Shown: positions 22,379-32,534, counted from the stretch's first letter. The stretch is DNA of 32,654 nt from CAYGHG01 sp964349515 (GCA_964349515.1 CAYGHG010000015.1:1-32654); one strand, 5' to 3'. Made by a program: numbers and translations. Notes: generated from the letters alone by a model not told the origin.

Positions 22379-25300
22379 CTGTCCGCCGGTTTTATTATGA
22401 GCCGCCTTCCCTCAAAGCCTTCGGCGTTTATTTCCGGGTCATACATCGCTTCGCCAAAAACATTCGGCACGGTGTAATCGCCCGGCGTTACCGCCCTGAC
22501 TGTGTAGGAGAAAGAGGCCGTTGACGGCACTTCTTTTGTAAATATCAAAATCCTGTCGTCGCGTATGTCCTGATATCCCGCGGCCATATCCGAGGGGGCC
22601 TCAAAATTCAGATTCCCCCTGCTGTTAAGCCTCGGGTTTTCTATTTCAAATCCGGCGGGAAGAAGGTCCACAATTATTATATTGTTGTAGTTCTCCCTAA
22701 ACGGTTCAAGCGTAACAGTTACTACTCCCAGCGTGCCCTGTTTCACATTTGAGAGGTCAAGTTCCGCGCCGTTTTCATCCCTGATAACCCTTGAGATTTT
22801 CATCCCGTTTGAAACAGAGCCTTTTTTCGCGCCCGAAGGAATCCCCTCAACGCTCATATTGTAATAAAAGGGCATCGCGCCGGTGTTTTTCACAGCGGCT
22901 TTACCCCACTGAGCCTTTGTATCTGTCCAGGTTTTCCCGGTTGATTTTTCAAGCTTGTCCGCGGTTTTGCCGTCTGTCAGGAACTCGGCATTGATGACCC
23001 CATCTGACTTGCTGATTCTCGCACACGCGGCAAGCCCCATAAGCGCCCAGCAGCTCTCCTGCGTGTTGCCAAACGAGCCGTTGCCTTCAAGCTTCTTGGT
23101 CAGCTGTTTCTCGGCTTCCGCCACCCTGGGGCTTAACTGCGCGTCAGCCTCAGCGGCCGCGTAGAGATACATCCCGAGGCTCTTGTTAACAGAGTTAAAC
23201 CAGCCCCACATCTCACGCTCGGAGTATTTTGTGGAGAAGGTGTCTTCAAGCAGAAGTTTTGCCGCGGGCTTTTTGCCCGAGAGCGACAGAGCGAGCGACA
23301 GCAGGTATTTTTCTGCTTCGCTTAAATCTGACAGAAATTTTCCGGCCTCTGCCTCTGCAATCGCCGAACCTCTTTTCTTGATCGCATCCACATCTTTTCC
23401 CTGCAGCCCGCTTGAACGAAGTTTTTCGGTCAGCTCTTTTTTTGAATCATAATACACAGCCAGCAGTTTTTCTATGTTTTCAAGGGCGTCCCTGTCGGGA
23501 GTGCCGGCTAAGCTTTTCAAAAAGAGCCTGTAAATAGCGGAGTCCTCCCGCCTGCCGTAGTAGTAGTCGTCATTGCCCCTGCGCGTAAACCTTCCCTTTA
23601 TCACATCGCCTGTTTCTTTTCCGCTGATTCCGGCCGATTTCATGACATGTTCAAAAAGCTCCGCGTCAGTGTAGAAGCCGCGGTTTTTCGCCTCAATCAG
23701 CATATGAGCCACATACATGTGTATGTATTGCGGCGCCTCGTAATCCCCTCCCGGCCAGTAAGAAAGCCTTTTTGAAGGCGTAAGGAAAGTCGAAAGCCTT
23801 TTTACACCCGCCGCCACAAAAGCGTCTGTGTTGGCGACAGCATGGGATATGGAGCTGTTTTGCAGGCCCAGGTCTTTAAAAAATACCATCGGGAATGTGG
23901 AAGAGGTAGTCTGCTCCACGCAGCCGTACGGGTATCTGATGAGGTATTCAAGCGCCCCTGCGTACTCTGAGAACCTGGAGTGGGAAACGCTCACCCTGAC
24001 TATTCTCAGCACCGGGTCGAAATCCTTTGAAAAATGTTTCTCCACAGAGGCACCCGGGTCAAGTTTTCCCTTGAAAATTCTGGTTTCTGTGTGGCGTGCC
24101 GGCCTTACCGCAATTTCCCTCTTAACGGCGGATACCGCGTCATTTCCCGAAGCGTTGTATTCAAAAGAGGCAGCGGCAGAATCCTCAAGTGCCTTTCCCT
24201 TAAAATACAGCCGTGCCTCGCCTTTACTTTCAATTTTTACGGTGTATGACCCGGCTTCCATTGTAACAGGGCCCGTGGTTTTAAGTTTTACGGTAAACTC
24301 GCCGTCAGTGCCCGTGTTGTTATATACCCTGACTGCTGATACAAATGAATCGCCCGGCGCGAGGAATCTCGGCAGGAAGGGGTTAAGTACTATTTTATCC
24401 GCGACATTCACGCTCTTTGCAGCGGAGCCGAAGTTTTCCCCCTCAACAGCCACAGCCATGACCCGCGCTTTGCCGTTGAAATTCTCCGTGCCGAACCTGT
24501 AGGACACGGTTCCGTCCTTTGCTGCATATAGAACCCCTGAGTATTTCGCATAGGGCTCTGCCAGCTTTGCCGTAACAGGGTTAAGATGCTTTCTTTGCGG
24601 TTCCGCGAAGTCGCCGCCTATGGCCTGTTTTTTAGCCGCGACATTGGTTAGTATCTTGCTGAGTGTTGTGTATGTTATGACGCCGAGCGCCCTTTTTGCA
24701 TAAAAATGGCCCAGAGGGTCGGGCGTCTGATACCTGACAATCTGAAGTATCCCTTCATCCACGGCGTAGAGCATGACAGCCGCGCCCGGCGCCGTTTTGA
24801 CCCTTACGTTTATTCCCGCGGTTGAGTCGGTACTGTCCTCGCAGGTTATCTCAGGCTTTATGTCTTTTTTTCCGGCGCTTATCTCCACATTTGCCACGCC
24901 AAAAGCCACCACCGGGAGGCCCAGCCCTTTTTCATCCTGCTCCCTGACCGCTATCGCAGAGATGTAAACATTTGGGAAAAAATCCTCGCCCGCCTTTATC
25001 TTTACCGAGGCTGTGCCTGATTTTATGACCGAGGTGTATTCCCTGTAAACTCCGCCGCGCTCAACCGTCAGATAAAGCATCCCGTCAAAAGGCGCGGACA
25101 CAACGGCATTTATAACCCCTGACGCGGGGTATTTTTTCTTGTCTGTTGTAATCTCAAGCCTGCCCTGCTTTTCAAGATCAAAACCGGCAGCACCCGAGCC
25201 TGTGACCATTACGGAAAGACCGGCGCGCATCCCCTCTTCCTCGCCCGCATATATGTAATACTCGCCGGCTTCCTTTGGCGTGAAAACATATTCCGCTTTA

Positions 25301-27954
25301 CCGTCTTCTATATTAATAAACTCTTCCGCAACGTCCTCTCTGTGGTCATGTGAGGCATACCCGCCGCCGTAGCCGTATCCGTAACGGTAGGCATTGAGCC
25401 ATACTCTTTTTTTAATGCTCATCCTGACGTTTTTAAGCGAAGCAGCCGCGCCGGAAGGCTTCACAGCCGCAAGCGAAATTTTTACCGGCTCTTTCTCCCT
25501 GAATGTCTTTTTGCCTCCGTCCGTCATGACGCCTATGTATGTGTCATAAGGGTATATTATCAGCTCCTTGAAACCGCCTACAGGCCTGCCTCCGTCGTCA
25601 AAAACCTCGGCAAAAACGTGCGCCTGAAGCGCCGACGGCGGGTTTATGTCCTGCGGCAGGTCAAAAGAGTATTCATAATTTCCCTTTTCATCCAGATTCT
25701 CCGAGCCGAGCCTCTCTTCCCTGCGCTGGTATTTCCTGTCAGGGTCGGAAAAACTGTAACCCTTGTGCGCGGCGCTCGAAAACGCGTAGCTGTCAAATAC
25801 CACCCTCGCCTCAAGCCTGTTTCCCGCCGCGGGCGCGCCGAAAAGCTGCAGGGCCTTTACCCTGAAGCTGACCCTCTCACCGGGCTCAAACATATCCCTA
25901 TCAGACTCAATTTTTACTTCCAGCTTGTCGGGCATAAACTCCTCAACCTTAAACGAAACTTCACCCGCTTTTTTGTCGTTGATTGACAGTTCTGCGCTGT
26001 AGGAACCGGTGAGTGCCGACCTTGAGAATGCCGGTTCAAAAACCGCTATACCCTGCTTCTCAAGTTTTGCAGAGGAGGAATAAACAGACTCCCCCTGCGG
26101 CCCTTTAATTTTAAGCGTCACGGATATTCCCGGGGGCACGGTCATATTGCTGTTTCTCACCACCGCGGTGATCACCCCTTTTTCACCCGGCCTGTATAGG
26201 CCCCTGTCTGTTGACACAAACGCCGTTATGCCTTCATTTGTATCGGGTACACCGGAGGTGTCAAAAACCTGGGTGTTAAGCATGGAATTATTAAGCGCGA
26301 GGAACGAAAAGTCATCCTTATCCTCGGCAGTTATTATGTAGGGCCTGAAGCCGTAGCTGTTTTTTCTGAAATTCCTGAACGTTACGTTTCCGGACCTGTC
26401 AGTTACGCCTTTTTGCATTACCTGGTTGTTGTCCGAGACCAGCTCAAGCGAAACCCCCGGTGCAGGCTTCATCTTTTTTATTGAAAAAGCCTTTACCAAA
26501 AGCATGCCCTCAAACTCTTTGGCGAGCAGGGCAATATCCGTAGCCATGACTGTTTTCTGCCCGCTGTTCCAGTGCCTGCTTCCGCCGCGCACTGTCAGGG
26601 CGTATATTCCTTTATAGGGGTCATCTGTAAATTTTTTCAGCGATATGTATTCCGTGACCTCCCTGTTCAAAGCGTAATTTTCAACATTATGATTTGCGCT
26701 GAAAAGCACCTTTCCCTGCGAATGAAAGTTGGACGGGTTCTGCAGGTAATGCACTATGTTGTTTTTGAATATTTTCGTGACCGTCACGTTTATTGACTCT
26801 TCATTGAGCACGTTAACGGGGATTATCATGTCGCCTCCGGGCATCAAGATCTCCCCCGGCTCGGCAAATGTAACCCTCGGCTCCAGGCCCCTGTAATAAA
26901 AATCCCTGGATTCCTGCGAGCGCATGGGCTCACCGGAAACTGATTTCAGCCCGGCCCCTATGTTTATCCTGTAATTCTGATAGTTCCTGAAATTGCCTTC
27001 AAGTATGAGATAGTTGTATTCCGCCCTCATCTTGAACTCGGTTTTTTCAGAAGAGCCCCACCTCATTCCCAGGTCTATTTTGCCCTCCGCCGAGGATACA
27101 TCTACGGGCATATTAAAGCGCAGCGCCACTGCATCGGTCCCTTCAGAGGGCCAGGGGGTGACGTCTTTTAGTTCCAGCCTCTGCCTCGCACCGATGTTGA
27201 CCCTTTTTGTATAAGCATACCGCATTCCCTGAGTACAGCCGCTGCATTTTAGTGAGTCGGATATCCTGAGCACCACTATTTTGTAACTGTCCTCTTTTTT
27301 TACATCCCTTACCTTTATATAGAATCGTTTCGGGTCATTTGTCTTTTCTATTGAAAACCCTATGCCCGACTCATCCGACGAAGCGGATTCGGCGCTCTCT
27401 TTCATTATTCTGCGGACCGACAGCTCCCTGCCCAGCAGAGAAGCGTCAACAGGGTAATTAAACGAAAGCTCGAAGACAAGCTCCTTGTCAGTCTTGCCGT
27501 CGCTTTCCTTTATGAAAAAGTGGCGCGCTTCCGTAACCTTGAACGCGGCTGTTTTAAAGGCCACTTTTCTGCCGCCGGTAAGTTTTTTACCCTCGGCTTT
27601 GAAAAGAGAGGTGTCCATTATCACCTCGTATGAAGCACCGGGCATAAACGATTTGTCAGGAGTAAAAATTACTGTGTCCTTGCCTTCCATTGAGTACCTG
27701 CCCTTTACTTCGGGCTTTATTACAAAGCATTCTATTTTGCCCGGCGTGACAGGCGTGACAGGAGCGCTGAACTTTGCCCTGATTACACCGGCTTCGGCAG
27801 AAGCGCCCGAAGGGGTGATTTTCACATCCACAACCAGAGCGGCGTAAACGGTTTTGACACCGGCATAAAACCCCGCGCCGAGCACGGCCAGCGCAAAAAC
27901 TACGGCAATAACTTTCACTGCAAAACTGCGTCTTTCAGATTCTTTCCCTTTCAT
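22375..27954 (-). CDS. Bacterial alpha-2-macroglobulin with thioester
   Basis: This 1859-residue protein is a periplasmic protease trap. Residues 12-40 are a hydrophobic anchor or uncleaved signal with no lipobox, so it is probably membrane-tethered rather than a lipoprotein as in E. coli YfhM. A string of macroglobulin Ig-like domains occupies about 45-1200. It includes the typical DRGLYRPGEKG region near 580 and a Tyr/Gly-rich insertion (YRYGYGYGGGY) near 860. The thioester motif CVEQ is at 1345-1348 within RYPYGCVEQTTS. A helical thioester domain (about 1330-1600) follows, then C-terminal beta domains. At 1859 residues it is longer than the roughly 1650 of YfhM. ATG 27954 has GGGAGG upstream. 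It lies 23 bp after the PhnP-like gene and overlaps pbpC. Confidence 0.95.
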   Translation of the reverse strand: MKGKESERRSFAVKVIAVVFALAVLGAGFYAGVKTVYAALVVDVKITPSGASAEAGVIRAKFSAPVTPVTPGKIECFVIKPEVKGRYSMEGKDTVIFTPDKSFMPGASYEVIMDTSLFKAEGKKLTGGRKVAFKTAAFKVTEARHFFIKESDGKTDKELVFELSFNYPVDASLLGRELSVRRIMKESAESASSDESGIGFSIEKTNDPKRFYIKVRDVKKEDSYKIVVLRISDSLKCSGCTQGMRYAYTKRVNIGARQRLELKDVTPWPSEGTDAVALRFNMPVDVSSAEGKIDLGMRWGSSEKTEFKMRAEYNYLILEGNFRNYQNYRINIGAGLKSVSGEPMRSQESRDFYYRGLEPRVTFAEPGEILMPGGDMIIPVNVLNEESINVTVTKIFKNNIVHYLQNPSNFHSQGKVLFSANHNVENYALNREVTEYISLKKFTDDPYKGIYALTVRGGSRHWNSGQKTVMATDIALLAKEFEGMLLVKAFSIKKMKPAPGVSLELVSDNNQVMQKGVTDRSGNVTFRNFRKNSYGFRPYIITAEDKDDFSFLALNNSMLNTQVFDTSGVPDTNEGITAFVSTDRGLYRPGEKGVITAVVRNSNMTVPPGISVTLKIKGPQGESVYSSSAKLEKQGIAVFEPAFSRSALTGSYSAELSINDKKAGEVSFKVEEFMPDKLEVKIESDRDMFEPGERVSFRVKALQLFGAPAAGNRLEARVVFDSYAFSSAAHKGYSFSDPDRKYQRREERLGSENLDEKGNYEYSFDLPQDINPPSALQAHVFAEVFDDGGRPVGGFKELIIYPYDTYIGVMTDGGKKTFREKEPVKISLAAVKPSGAAASLKNVRMSIKKRVWLNAYRYGYGYGGGYASHDHREDVAEEFINIEDGKAEYVFTPKEAGEYYIYAGEEEGMRAGLSVMVTGSGAAGFDLEKQGRLEITTDKKKYPASGVINAVVSAPFDGMLYLTVERGGVYREYTSVIKSGTASVKIKAGEDFFPNVYISAIAVREQDEKGLGLPVVAFGVANVEISAGKKDIKPEITCEDSTDSTAGINVRVKTAPGAAVMLYAVDEGILQIVRYQTPDPLGHFYAKRALGVITYTTLSKILTNVAAKKQAIGGDFAEPQRKHLNPVTAKLAEPYAKYSGVLYAAKDGTVSYRFGTENFNGKARVMAVAVEGENFGSAAKSVNVADKIVLNPFLPRFLAPGDSFVSAVRVYNNTGTDGEFTVKLKTTGPVTMEAGSYTVKIESKGEARLYFKGKALEDSAAASFEYNASGNDAVSAVKREIAVRPARHTETRIFKGKLDPGASVEKHFSKDFDPVLRIVRVSVSHSRFSEYAGALEYLIRYPYGCVEQTTSSTFPMVFFKDLGLQNSSISHAVANTDAFVAAGVKRLSTFLTPSKRLSYWPGGDYEAPQYIHMYVAHMLIEAKNRGFYTDAELFEHVMKSAGISGKETGDVIKGRFTRRGNDDYYYGRREDSAIYRLFLKSLAGTPDRDALENIEKLLAVYYDSKKELTEKLRSSGLQGKDVDAIKKRGSAIAEAEAGKFLSDLSEAEKYLLSLALSLSGKKPAAKLLLEDTFSTKYSEREMWGWFNSVNKSLGMYLYAAAEADAQLSPRVAEAEKQLTKKLEGNGSFGNTQESCWALMGLAACARISKSDGVINAEFLTDGKTADKLEKSTGKTWTDTKAQWGKAAVKNTGAMPFYYNMSVEGIPSGAKKGSVSNGMKISRVIRDENGAELDLSNVKQGTLGVVTVTLEPFRENYNNIIIVDLLPAGFEIENPRLNSRGNLNFEAPSDMAAGYQDIRDDRILIFTKEVPSTASFSYTVRAVTPGDYTVPNVFGEAMYDPEINAEGFEGRRLIIKPADR

Positions 27955-27977
27955 AGTTCCCTCCCTTTGTTATTTGA

Positions 27978-28751
27978 TCATTCCCTGCTTATTGTTATTT
28001 CAAGGCCGTCATAAGCCAGCCTGATGTCCCTCGCCAGTTCGAGTTCTGTTTCCTCCTGCTCAAGCCTGTGCGATATATGTGTAAAAAATGTCCTCTGCGC
28101 GCCGATTTTTTCCGCAGCCTCCACCGCCTCAAAAATATTGAAATGGGTGGGGTGGGGTTCGGGCCTTAAAGCGTCAAGCACCAGGGTTTCTACACCCCTG
28201 ACTGTTTCAAAAGCTTCCTGAGGTATTTCAGATACATCTGTTATATAGGCAAACCCGCCGAGCCTGAAACCGAGTATGTCAAGTTCACCGTGTTTTACCA
28301 TAAACGGCATTACCTCAAGCCCGTCTGCGTTAAACATCACACCGGGCTTTACTTCTATAAGTTCAAGTTTCGGTTTTCCGCCGCCTTCCTGCGTTTTGTC
28401 AAAAATATAATGAAACCTCTGCTTTACCTCAGCTATGGTCGCCGCGTCCGCGTACAGCTTTATCGCACCGTCCTGCAGTTCGTTGTAAACCCTGATGTCG
28501 TCGAGCCCCGCGGTGTGGTCGGCGTGCGCGTGTGTGAGCAGTATCGACCCTATCCTTTTTATCGAGTATTTAAGCGCCGAGAGCCTGAACTCAGCCGGCA
28601 CGTCTATCAGCACCGATGAATCCGCCGTTTCAACCAGCACGGAAGAACGGTTTCTTTTATTGCGCGGGTCGGGGGATGTGCAGGTTCTGCAGCCGCAAAA
28701 AGCAAGCGGCACGCCGTGGGAGGTGCCTGTCCCGAGAAAAGTCACCTTCAA
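27978..28751 (-). CDS. PhnP-like metallo-beta-lactamase-fold phosphodiesterase
   Basis: This 257-residue cytoplasmic hydrolase of the metallo-beta-lactamase fold is closest by motif to PhnP, which opens cyclic phosphate esters such as phosphoribosyl 1,2-cyclic phosphate. GTGTSHGVP (7-15) is followed by the CGCxxC cluster (19-24) that binds a structural zinc in PhnP. The catalytic metal motif THAHADHTAG is at 73-82, and later metal ligands lie in MVKHGELDILGF, TDVSE and THISHRLE. No other phosphonate-lyase genes are nearby, so a role in C-P bond metabolism is not supported; a general cyclic-phosphate clean-up role is more likely. It starts with TTG at 28751, overlapping the uppP stop (TTGA), so translation depends on coupling. 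Confidence 0.88.
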   Translation of the reverse strand: MKVTFLGTGTSHGVPLAFCGCRTCTSPDPRNKRNRSSVLVETADSSVLIDVPAEFRLSALKYSIKRIGSILLTHAHADHTAGLDDIRVYNELQDGAIKLYADAATIAEVKQRFHYIFDKTQEGGGKPKLELIEVKPGVMFNADGLEVMPFMVKHGELDILGFRLGGFAYITDVSEIPQEAFETVRGVETLVLDALRPEPHPTHFNIFEAVEAAEKIGAQRTFFTHISHRLEQEETELELARDIRLAYDGLEITISRE

Positions 28752-29575
28752 AACACGCCCGCCGCTGCCATTGATATGATTACCCCTCCCAGCATGACCC
28801 TGTAAATAACAAAAGGAAGGAAGGTGCTCTTTTTTATGAAAGCCATCAGAAATTTAATCGCAAAAAATCCGGATATTGCGGCTGCCGTAAAACCTGCCGC
28901 AACAGCGGCAATCTCGCCCGCGGCCAGCCCGGCGTTTAACAGTCCTTTCAGCCCGAAAACAAAAGCGCCTGTTATCGCGGGTACAGAGAGCAGAAATGAA
29001 AACTCCGCGGCGCCTTCCCTTTTGTAGCCCATAATAAGAGCGGCTGTTATGGTAATTCCGGAACGCGACACTCCCGGCACAAGCGAGAGAGCCTGAAACA
29101 ATCCTATTATAATTGCGGCTTTGAAAGTAATTCCGGCCAAATCATTTTTTTTCACGGAAAATCTGTCTGCCGCAAAAAGCACAAGCCCGAAAACTATAAG
29201 CGCCGAAGCGGTGTATTCGGGTTTTCTGAAAACCCCTTCAATCTGCTCTTCAAACAGCAGCGCGGCGATAACCGCGGGGATTGTCGCCGCTATGATGTAA
29301 AGGCCGAGCCTGAAATCCGGATTTTCTCTGCCGCCGCCCGGGGTTATTCCCCTGAAAAAAGCCTTTATCATTGATGCTATCTTTTCCCTGAAATACCAGA
29401 TAACCGCGGTCAGGGTGCCCGCGTGCAGGGCGATGGCAAAAGAGAGCGAGTTCAGGAGTTCTGACGTGCCTTTGAGAAGTTTTGGCGCAATCACGAGGTG
29501 CGCCGAAGAACTGACAGGCAAAAACTCGGTTAACCCCTGTATTATGCCGAGTATGACCGAATACAATATATCCAT
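28748..29575 (-). CDS. uppP: Undecaprenyl-diphosphatase
   Basis: This 275-residue inner-membrane enzyme (also called BacA) removes one phosphate from undecaprenyl pyrophosphate, regenerating the carrier lipid for peptidoglycan and other surface polymers. The first signature QGLTEFLPVSSSAH begins at residue 13, and the second, PGVSRSGIT, is at 167-175 with the essential Ser and Arg. About eight hydrophobic segments are present. I prefer ATG 29575 because GGAGG lies at a normal distance; a GTG at 29578 is too close to it. It follows the preceding gene by about 11 bp and heads a set of envelope genes, consistent with its job. Confidence 0.97.
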   Translation of the reverse strand: MDILYSVILGIIQGLTEFLPVSSSAHLVIAPKLLKGTSELLNSLSFAIALHAGTLTAVIWYFREKIASMIKAFFRGITPGGGRENPDFRLGLYIIAATIPAVIAALLFEEQIEGVFRKPEYTASALIVFGLVLFAADRFSVKKNDLAGITFKAAIIIGLFQALSLVPGVSRSGITITAALIMGYKREGAAEFSFLLSVPAITGAFVFGLKGLLNAGLAAGEIAAVAAGFTAAAISGFFAIKFLMAFIKKSTFLPFVIYRVMLGGVIISMAAAGVF

Positions 29576-29586
29576 CACTCCTCCGC

Positions 29587-32472
29587 TCAGTAAGATGTAT
29601 TAATGCTGAAATAAAACTTCCACACGTCGTCGCGTATGTCGGTTCTCTTTCCCAGCTCAAATTTCATGGGCACATACTGCCTCTGCAGCATGAACATATC
29701 AACAGCTATGCCGAAGCCGAAACCGTTGATGATATCCGACGAGTCAAAGGGCCTGACATCGCCTTTCAGGATATATCCCGAATCATTAAAGATATAGGCC
29801 TTGATATTTTTTATCATGAAAGCCGTCAGCGGCCAAAGCTTAAAATTAATGTTTTTCGCCATTGTGTGCCTTAACTCCATGCCGCCCAGAGCCACCCTGT
29901 CGCCGGAGTATTTGCCGTACTCAAGCCCTCTCAGAGTGCCCGGCCCGCCTATCAGAAAATAGGGCCTGTCCCTGCCTGACGTGGCGGCGCCCACCAGCCT
30001 CAGCGCGAGGCTCATATTCTGCCCCGATATCTGCGACATGTCTATATATTTTCTCATTTCAATTTCATACAGGCTGTATGTGCGCGTGCCGCCAAACATA
30101 AGCTCCGAAGACTCTGCGTAAAGCATCAGATAATCCCCCGAGTAGGGCCAGTAATCACGCCAGGAGGTGTAATCCCGCGTGAGCATTATGGCGCCGTAGT
30201 TCACGAGGTTGTCGCTGTCGGAACCAAAATCATAAGCGCTGGAGGTTTCCGTGTTTATATACCTGTCAGTCACCCGCATGGAGCCTATGCTTAAAGAGAC
30301 TGAAGTAAACATATCTATTGAATTTTTAATGAAGAGCCTGCCGCCGGTCTGAGTGACGTTGAGCTTTGAGAAAAACTCGTAAGTGACGGTGTCGTATATT
30401 TTGTACATCTCGTCGTAATAAAAGAACCTGAACCCGATGTCAAAAGGAAGCGCCGCGTAAATATACTCCACCTCAGCCTGCGCGTAATACCCCGGTATTA
30501 TGTTAAGCATCAGGGCCGCATTGTGCTCGCCTAACATATCAGAGAGAGAGGCATACCCGGCGCCTACAAAACCCGAATCAGAGGCAAATCCGATGAGCCC
30601 CACCAGTATGTCGGGGGTTATGGTTGTGACGTACGGCCTCTCATTTTTTATAAGAGAAGAGGCTTTCTGTTCCGCCATTATGACAAACTCCCGGTCGTCA
30701 GCCGGCGCGGGAATAACCGCAGCAACAGCAGCCGCCTCTTTCTGTGCCGCAGGCTGTGCGGGTGCCGCGGGAAGTTCCACATCGGGTAAAATCCCGAGCA
30801 AAGGCTTTTCAGGCGTTTCAGCTCCCCTTATCAAATATTTGTATATGTTAAAACACCCGTCCTCAAACCCGCTGTATAGCACATAATCCGCGGAAGCATG
30901 CGGGTGGGTTATGCCGGTTACGACATTTGTAAGGCGCTTTGACCCGCTGCCGTCAACAACCGCGCTGTAAAGGTTGAAAACCCCGTCTTTATCGGAAATA
31001 TAGTAGAGCGTGCCGTCAGGCCCGAAGACAGGGTTTGTACATTCAAAACCCCCGTGAGCGGCGTAGTGTTTCTTCCCCGTTGAAAGTTCTATGACAGCCA
31101 CGCGCTGCCATTCGTCACGTTCCTCGGTAAAAGCCAGATATTTGCCGTCAGGCGACCAGGCAGGCGAGTTGTTGCCGAATACGTTATTGGTCATGTTTCT
31201 AATCTTTCCCGTTTCAAGCTCCATGACCATTATCCCGGTAATGCCCTTTTCAGAGGAAGTAAAAGCCAAAAACCGCGAGTCAGGAGAAAGCGCCGGGGAA
31301 TAGACATTGTCAAAACCCGGGGTTTCTATTTTAACCGAGCCGCGGGTTTCTACACTGCCTTTAAAAATCGACCTTCTCCCTTTGTCCCTTGAAGCAAAAT
31401 ATATGTGTTTCCCGTCGGCACTCCAGCACAGCGGGTTTCCGTCGGTTGAAATACCCTCAAAATTTTCAAAGACCGGCCTGATGTCCGTGCCGTCCGGATT
31501 CATGAGATATATCCGCCTGTGGCCGTCGCGGTTTGAAATGAAAGCAATCTGCCTTCCGTCAGGCGAAAAAACCGGTGCCTGGTCATAGACTATGTGGCTG
31601 CGGCTGTTTTGAGTGACGCGCGGGCCGTAGCGGTTAAAGCTGTCCCTGCCCTGAGCCTGCGCCCAGTACTTTTTTTTCAGGTAAAACATCCACTCCTTTT
31701 CAAAATCCTCAAACCCGATTTTCAGCCCGCGTTTGAAGACGTCATAATTTCCCGTATCATCGGCAAAGGCATGGATAAAATTGTGTATTTTGTCTTCACC
31801 ATATTTTACCGCTATGAATTCAAAAACCGACTGCGCCTGTTTGTACCCCAGATACATCTCCTCCAGGTGCTCAAACCCGTCCATGTCAGAGAGCGGTATC
31901 ACCGCGTTGTTTATAACAGCATCGCGCAGCACCATCCCGCCGTAGGCGTCATTGTCCTGTGAAATATGCTCTGCCTGCCCCTCCATCACCCAGGTGGGGA
32001 TGAATATGCTTTTGTAAAGAGCGTTGTACGAGCGGAAACCTTCGCCATATATGATGTTAAACTGTATGGCGTGTACAATCTCGTGCTCTATTACCTCCCT
32101 GAAAGCTTTAAATGAGCCGCTGCCCGGAAGCACCACGCGGTTTTTAAATGCCTCGGTAAAACCTCCCGTGCCTTCGCCGAGAAAAGAAAGGGTGATGCTG
32201 GTGGAAGAAAAATCAAGGCTGTTCTCATAAATAAAAAGGGGGATTTTATTTTTGGAGCCGAATTTCAGTTTTTCAGAGGCCTTTCTGTAGCCCTCCTCGG
32301 CGTAACCCGCGGCAAGCTTTGCCAGAAACCTGCTTCCCTCGTAAAAATAGATATCAAAGTGTTCGGTTTCATAAACCTGCCAGTTCATCTCTTTCCAGCG
32401 TATTTTGTTCAGGCCGTAAGCCTGGGCAAAAACGAGTATTAACAGCGCTATAGCGGCAATTTTTTTGATCAT
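29587..32472 (-). CDS. Gluzincin peptidase/beta-propeller/Omp85-barrel fusion
   Basis: This 961-residue envelope protein has three parts after a signal peptide (1-20). Residues about 30-275 form a peptidase MA-like domain with HEIVH (130-134) and a downstream Glu in WVMEGQAE (E164), so a zinc protease active site looks intact. Residues about 290-560 carry roughly six TolB-like PD40 blades (repeats such as SPDGRQIAFISNRDG and SPDGKYLAFTEE). An Ala/Pro-rich linker follows at about 565-600. Residues about 610-961 form an outer-membrane barrel of the Omp85/surface-antigen type, with the L6-like motif LRGL at 847-850 and a terminal aromatic residue. The peptidase and propeller would sit in the periplasm, but direction is inferred. 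POTRA domains are absent. ATG 32472 follows AAGGCGG and a promoter at 32506-32534. It is the first gene of the envelope operon. Confidence 0.88.
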   Translation of the reverse strand: MIKKIAAIALLILVFAQAYGLNKIRWKEMNWQVYETEHFDIYFYEGSRFLAKLAAGYAEEGYRKASEKLKFGSKNKIPLFIYENSLDFSSTSITLSFLGEGTGGFTEAFKNRVVLPGSGSFKAFREVIEHEIVHAIQFNIIYGEGFRSYNALYKSIFIPTWVMEGQAEHISQDNDAYGGMVLRDAVINNAVIPLSDMDGFEHLEEMYLGYKQAQSVFEFIAVKYGEDKIHNFIHAFADDTGNYDVFKRGLKIGFEDFEKEWMFYLKKKYWAQAQGRDSFNRYGPRVTQNSRSHIVYDQAPVFSPDGRQIAFISNRDGHRRIYLMNPDGTDIRPVFENFEGISTDGNPLCWSADGKHIYFASRDKGRRSIFKGSVETRGSVKIETPGFDNVYSPALSPDSRFLAFTSSEKGITGIMVMELETGKIRNMTNNVFGNNSPAWSPDGKYLAFTEERDEWQRVAVIELSTGKKHYAAHGGFECTNPVFGPDGTLYYISDKDGVFNLYSAVVDGSGSKRLTNVVTGITHPHASADYVLYSGFEDGCFNIYKYLIRGAETPEKPLLGILPDVELPAAPAQPAAQKEAAAVAAVIPAPADDREFVIMAEQKASSLIKNERPYVTTITPDILVGLIGFASDSGFVGAGYASLSDMLGEHNAALMLNIIPGYYAQAEVEYIYAALPFDIGFRFFYYDEMYKIYDTVTYEFFSKLNVTQTGGRLFIKNSIDMFTSVSLSIGSMRVTDRYINTETSSAYDFGSDSDNLVNYGAIMLTRDYTSWRDYWPYSGDYLMLYAESSELMFGGTRTYSLYEIEMRKYIDMSQISGQNMSLALRLVGAATSGRDRPYFLIGGPGTLRGLEYGKYSGDRVALGGMELRHTMAKNINFKLWPLTAFMIKNIKAYIFNDSGYILKGDVRPFDSSDIINGFGFGIAVDMFMLQRQYVPMKFELGKRTDIRDDVWKFYFSINTSY

Positions 32473-32505
32473 GACCCGCCTTCTTCATATTAATATAATA
32501 AGTGA

Positions 32506-32534
32506 ATCATAACACACGGCGGGGGTAAAAACAA
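32506..32534 (-). promoter_or_regulatory. Predicted promoter of the envelope operon
   Basis: On the minus strand TTGTTT (32529-32534) and TATGAT (32506-32511) are 17 bp apart; the -10 is one mismatch and the -35 three mismatches from consensus. It lies 34 bp upstream of the ATG at 32472. Confidence 0.5.
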
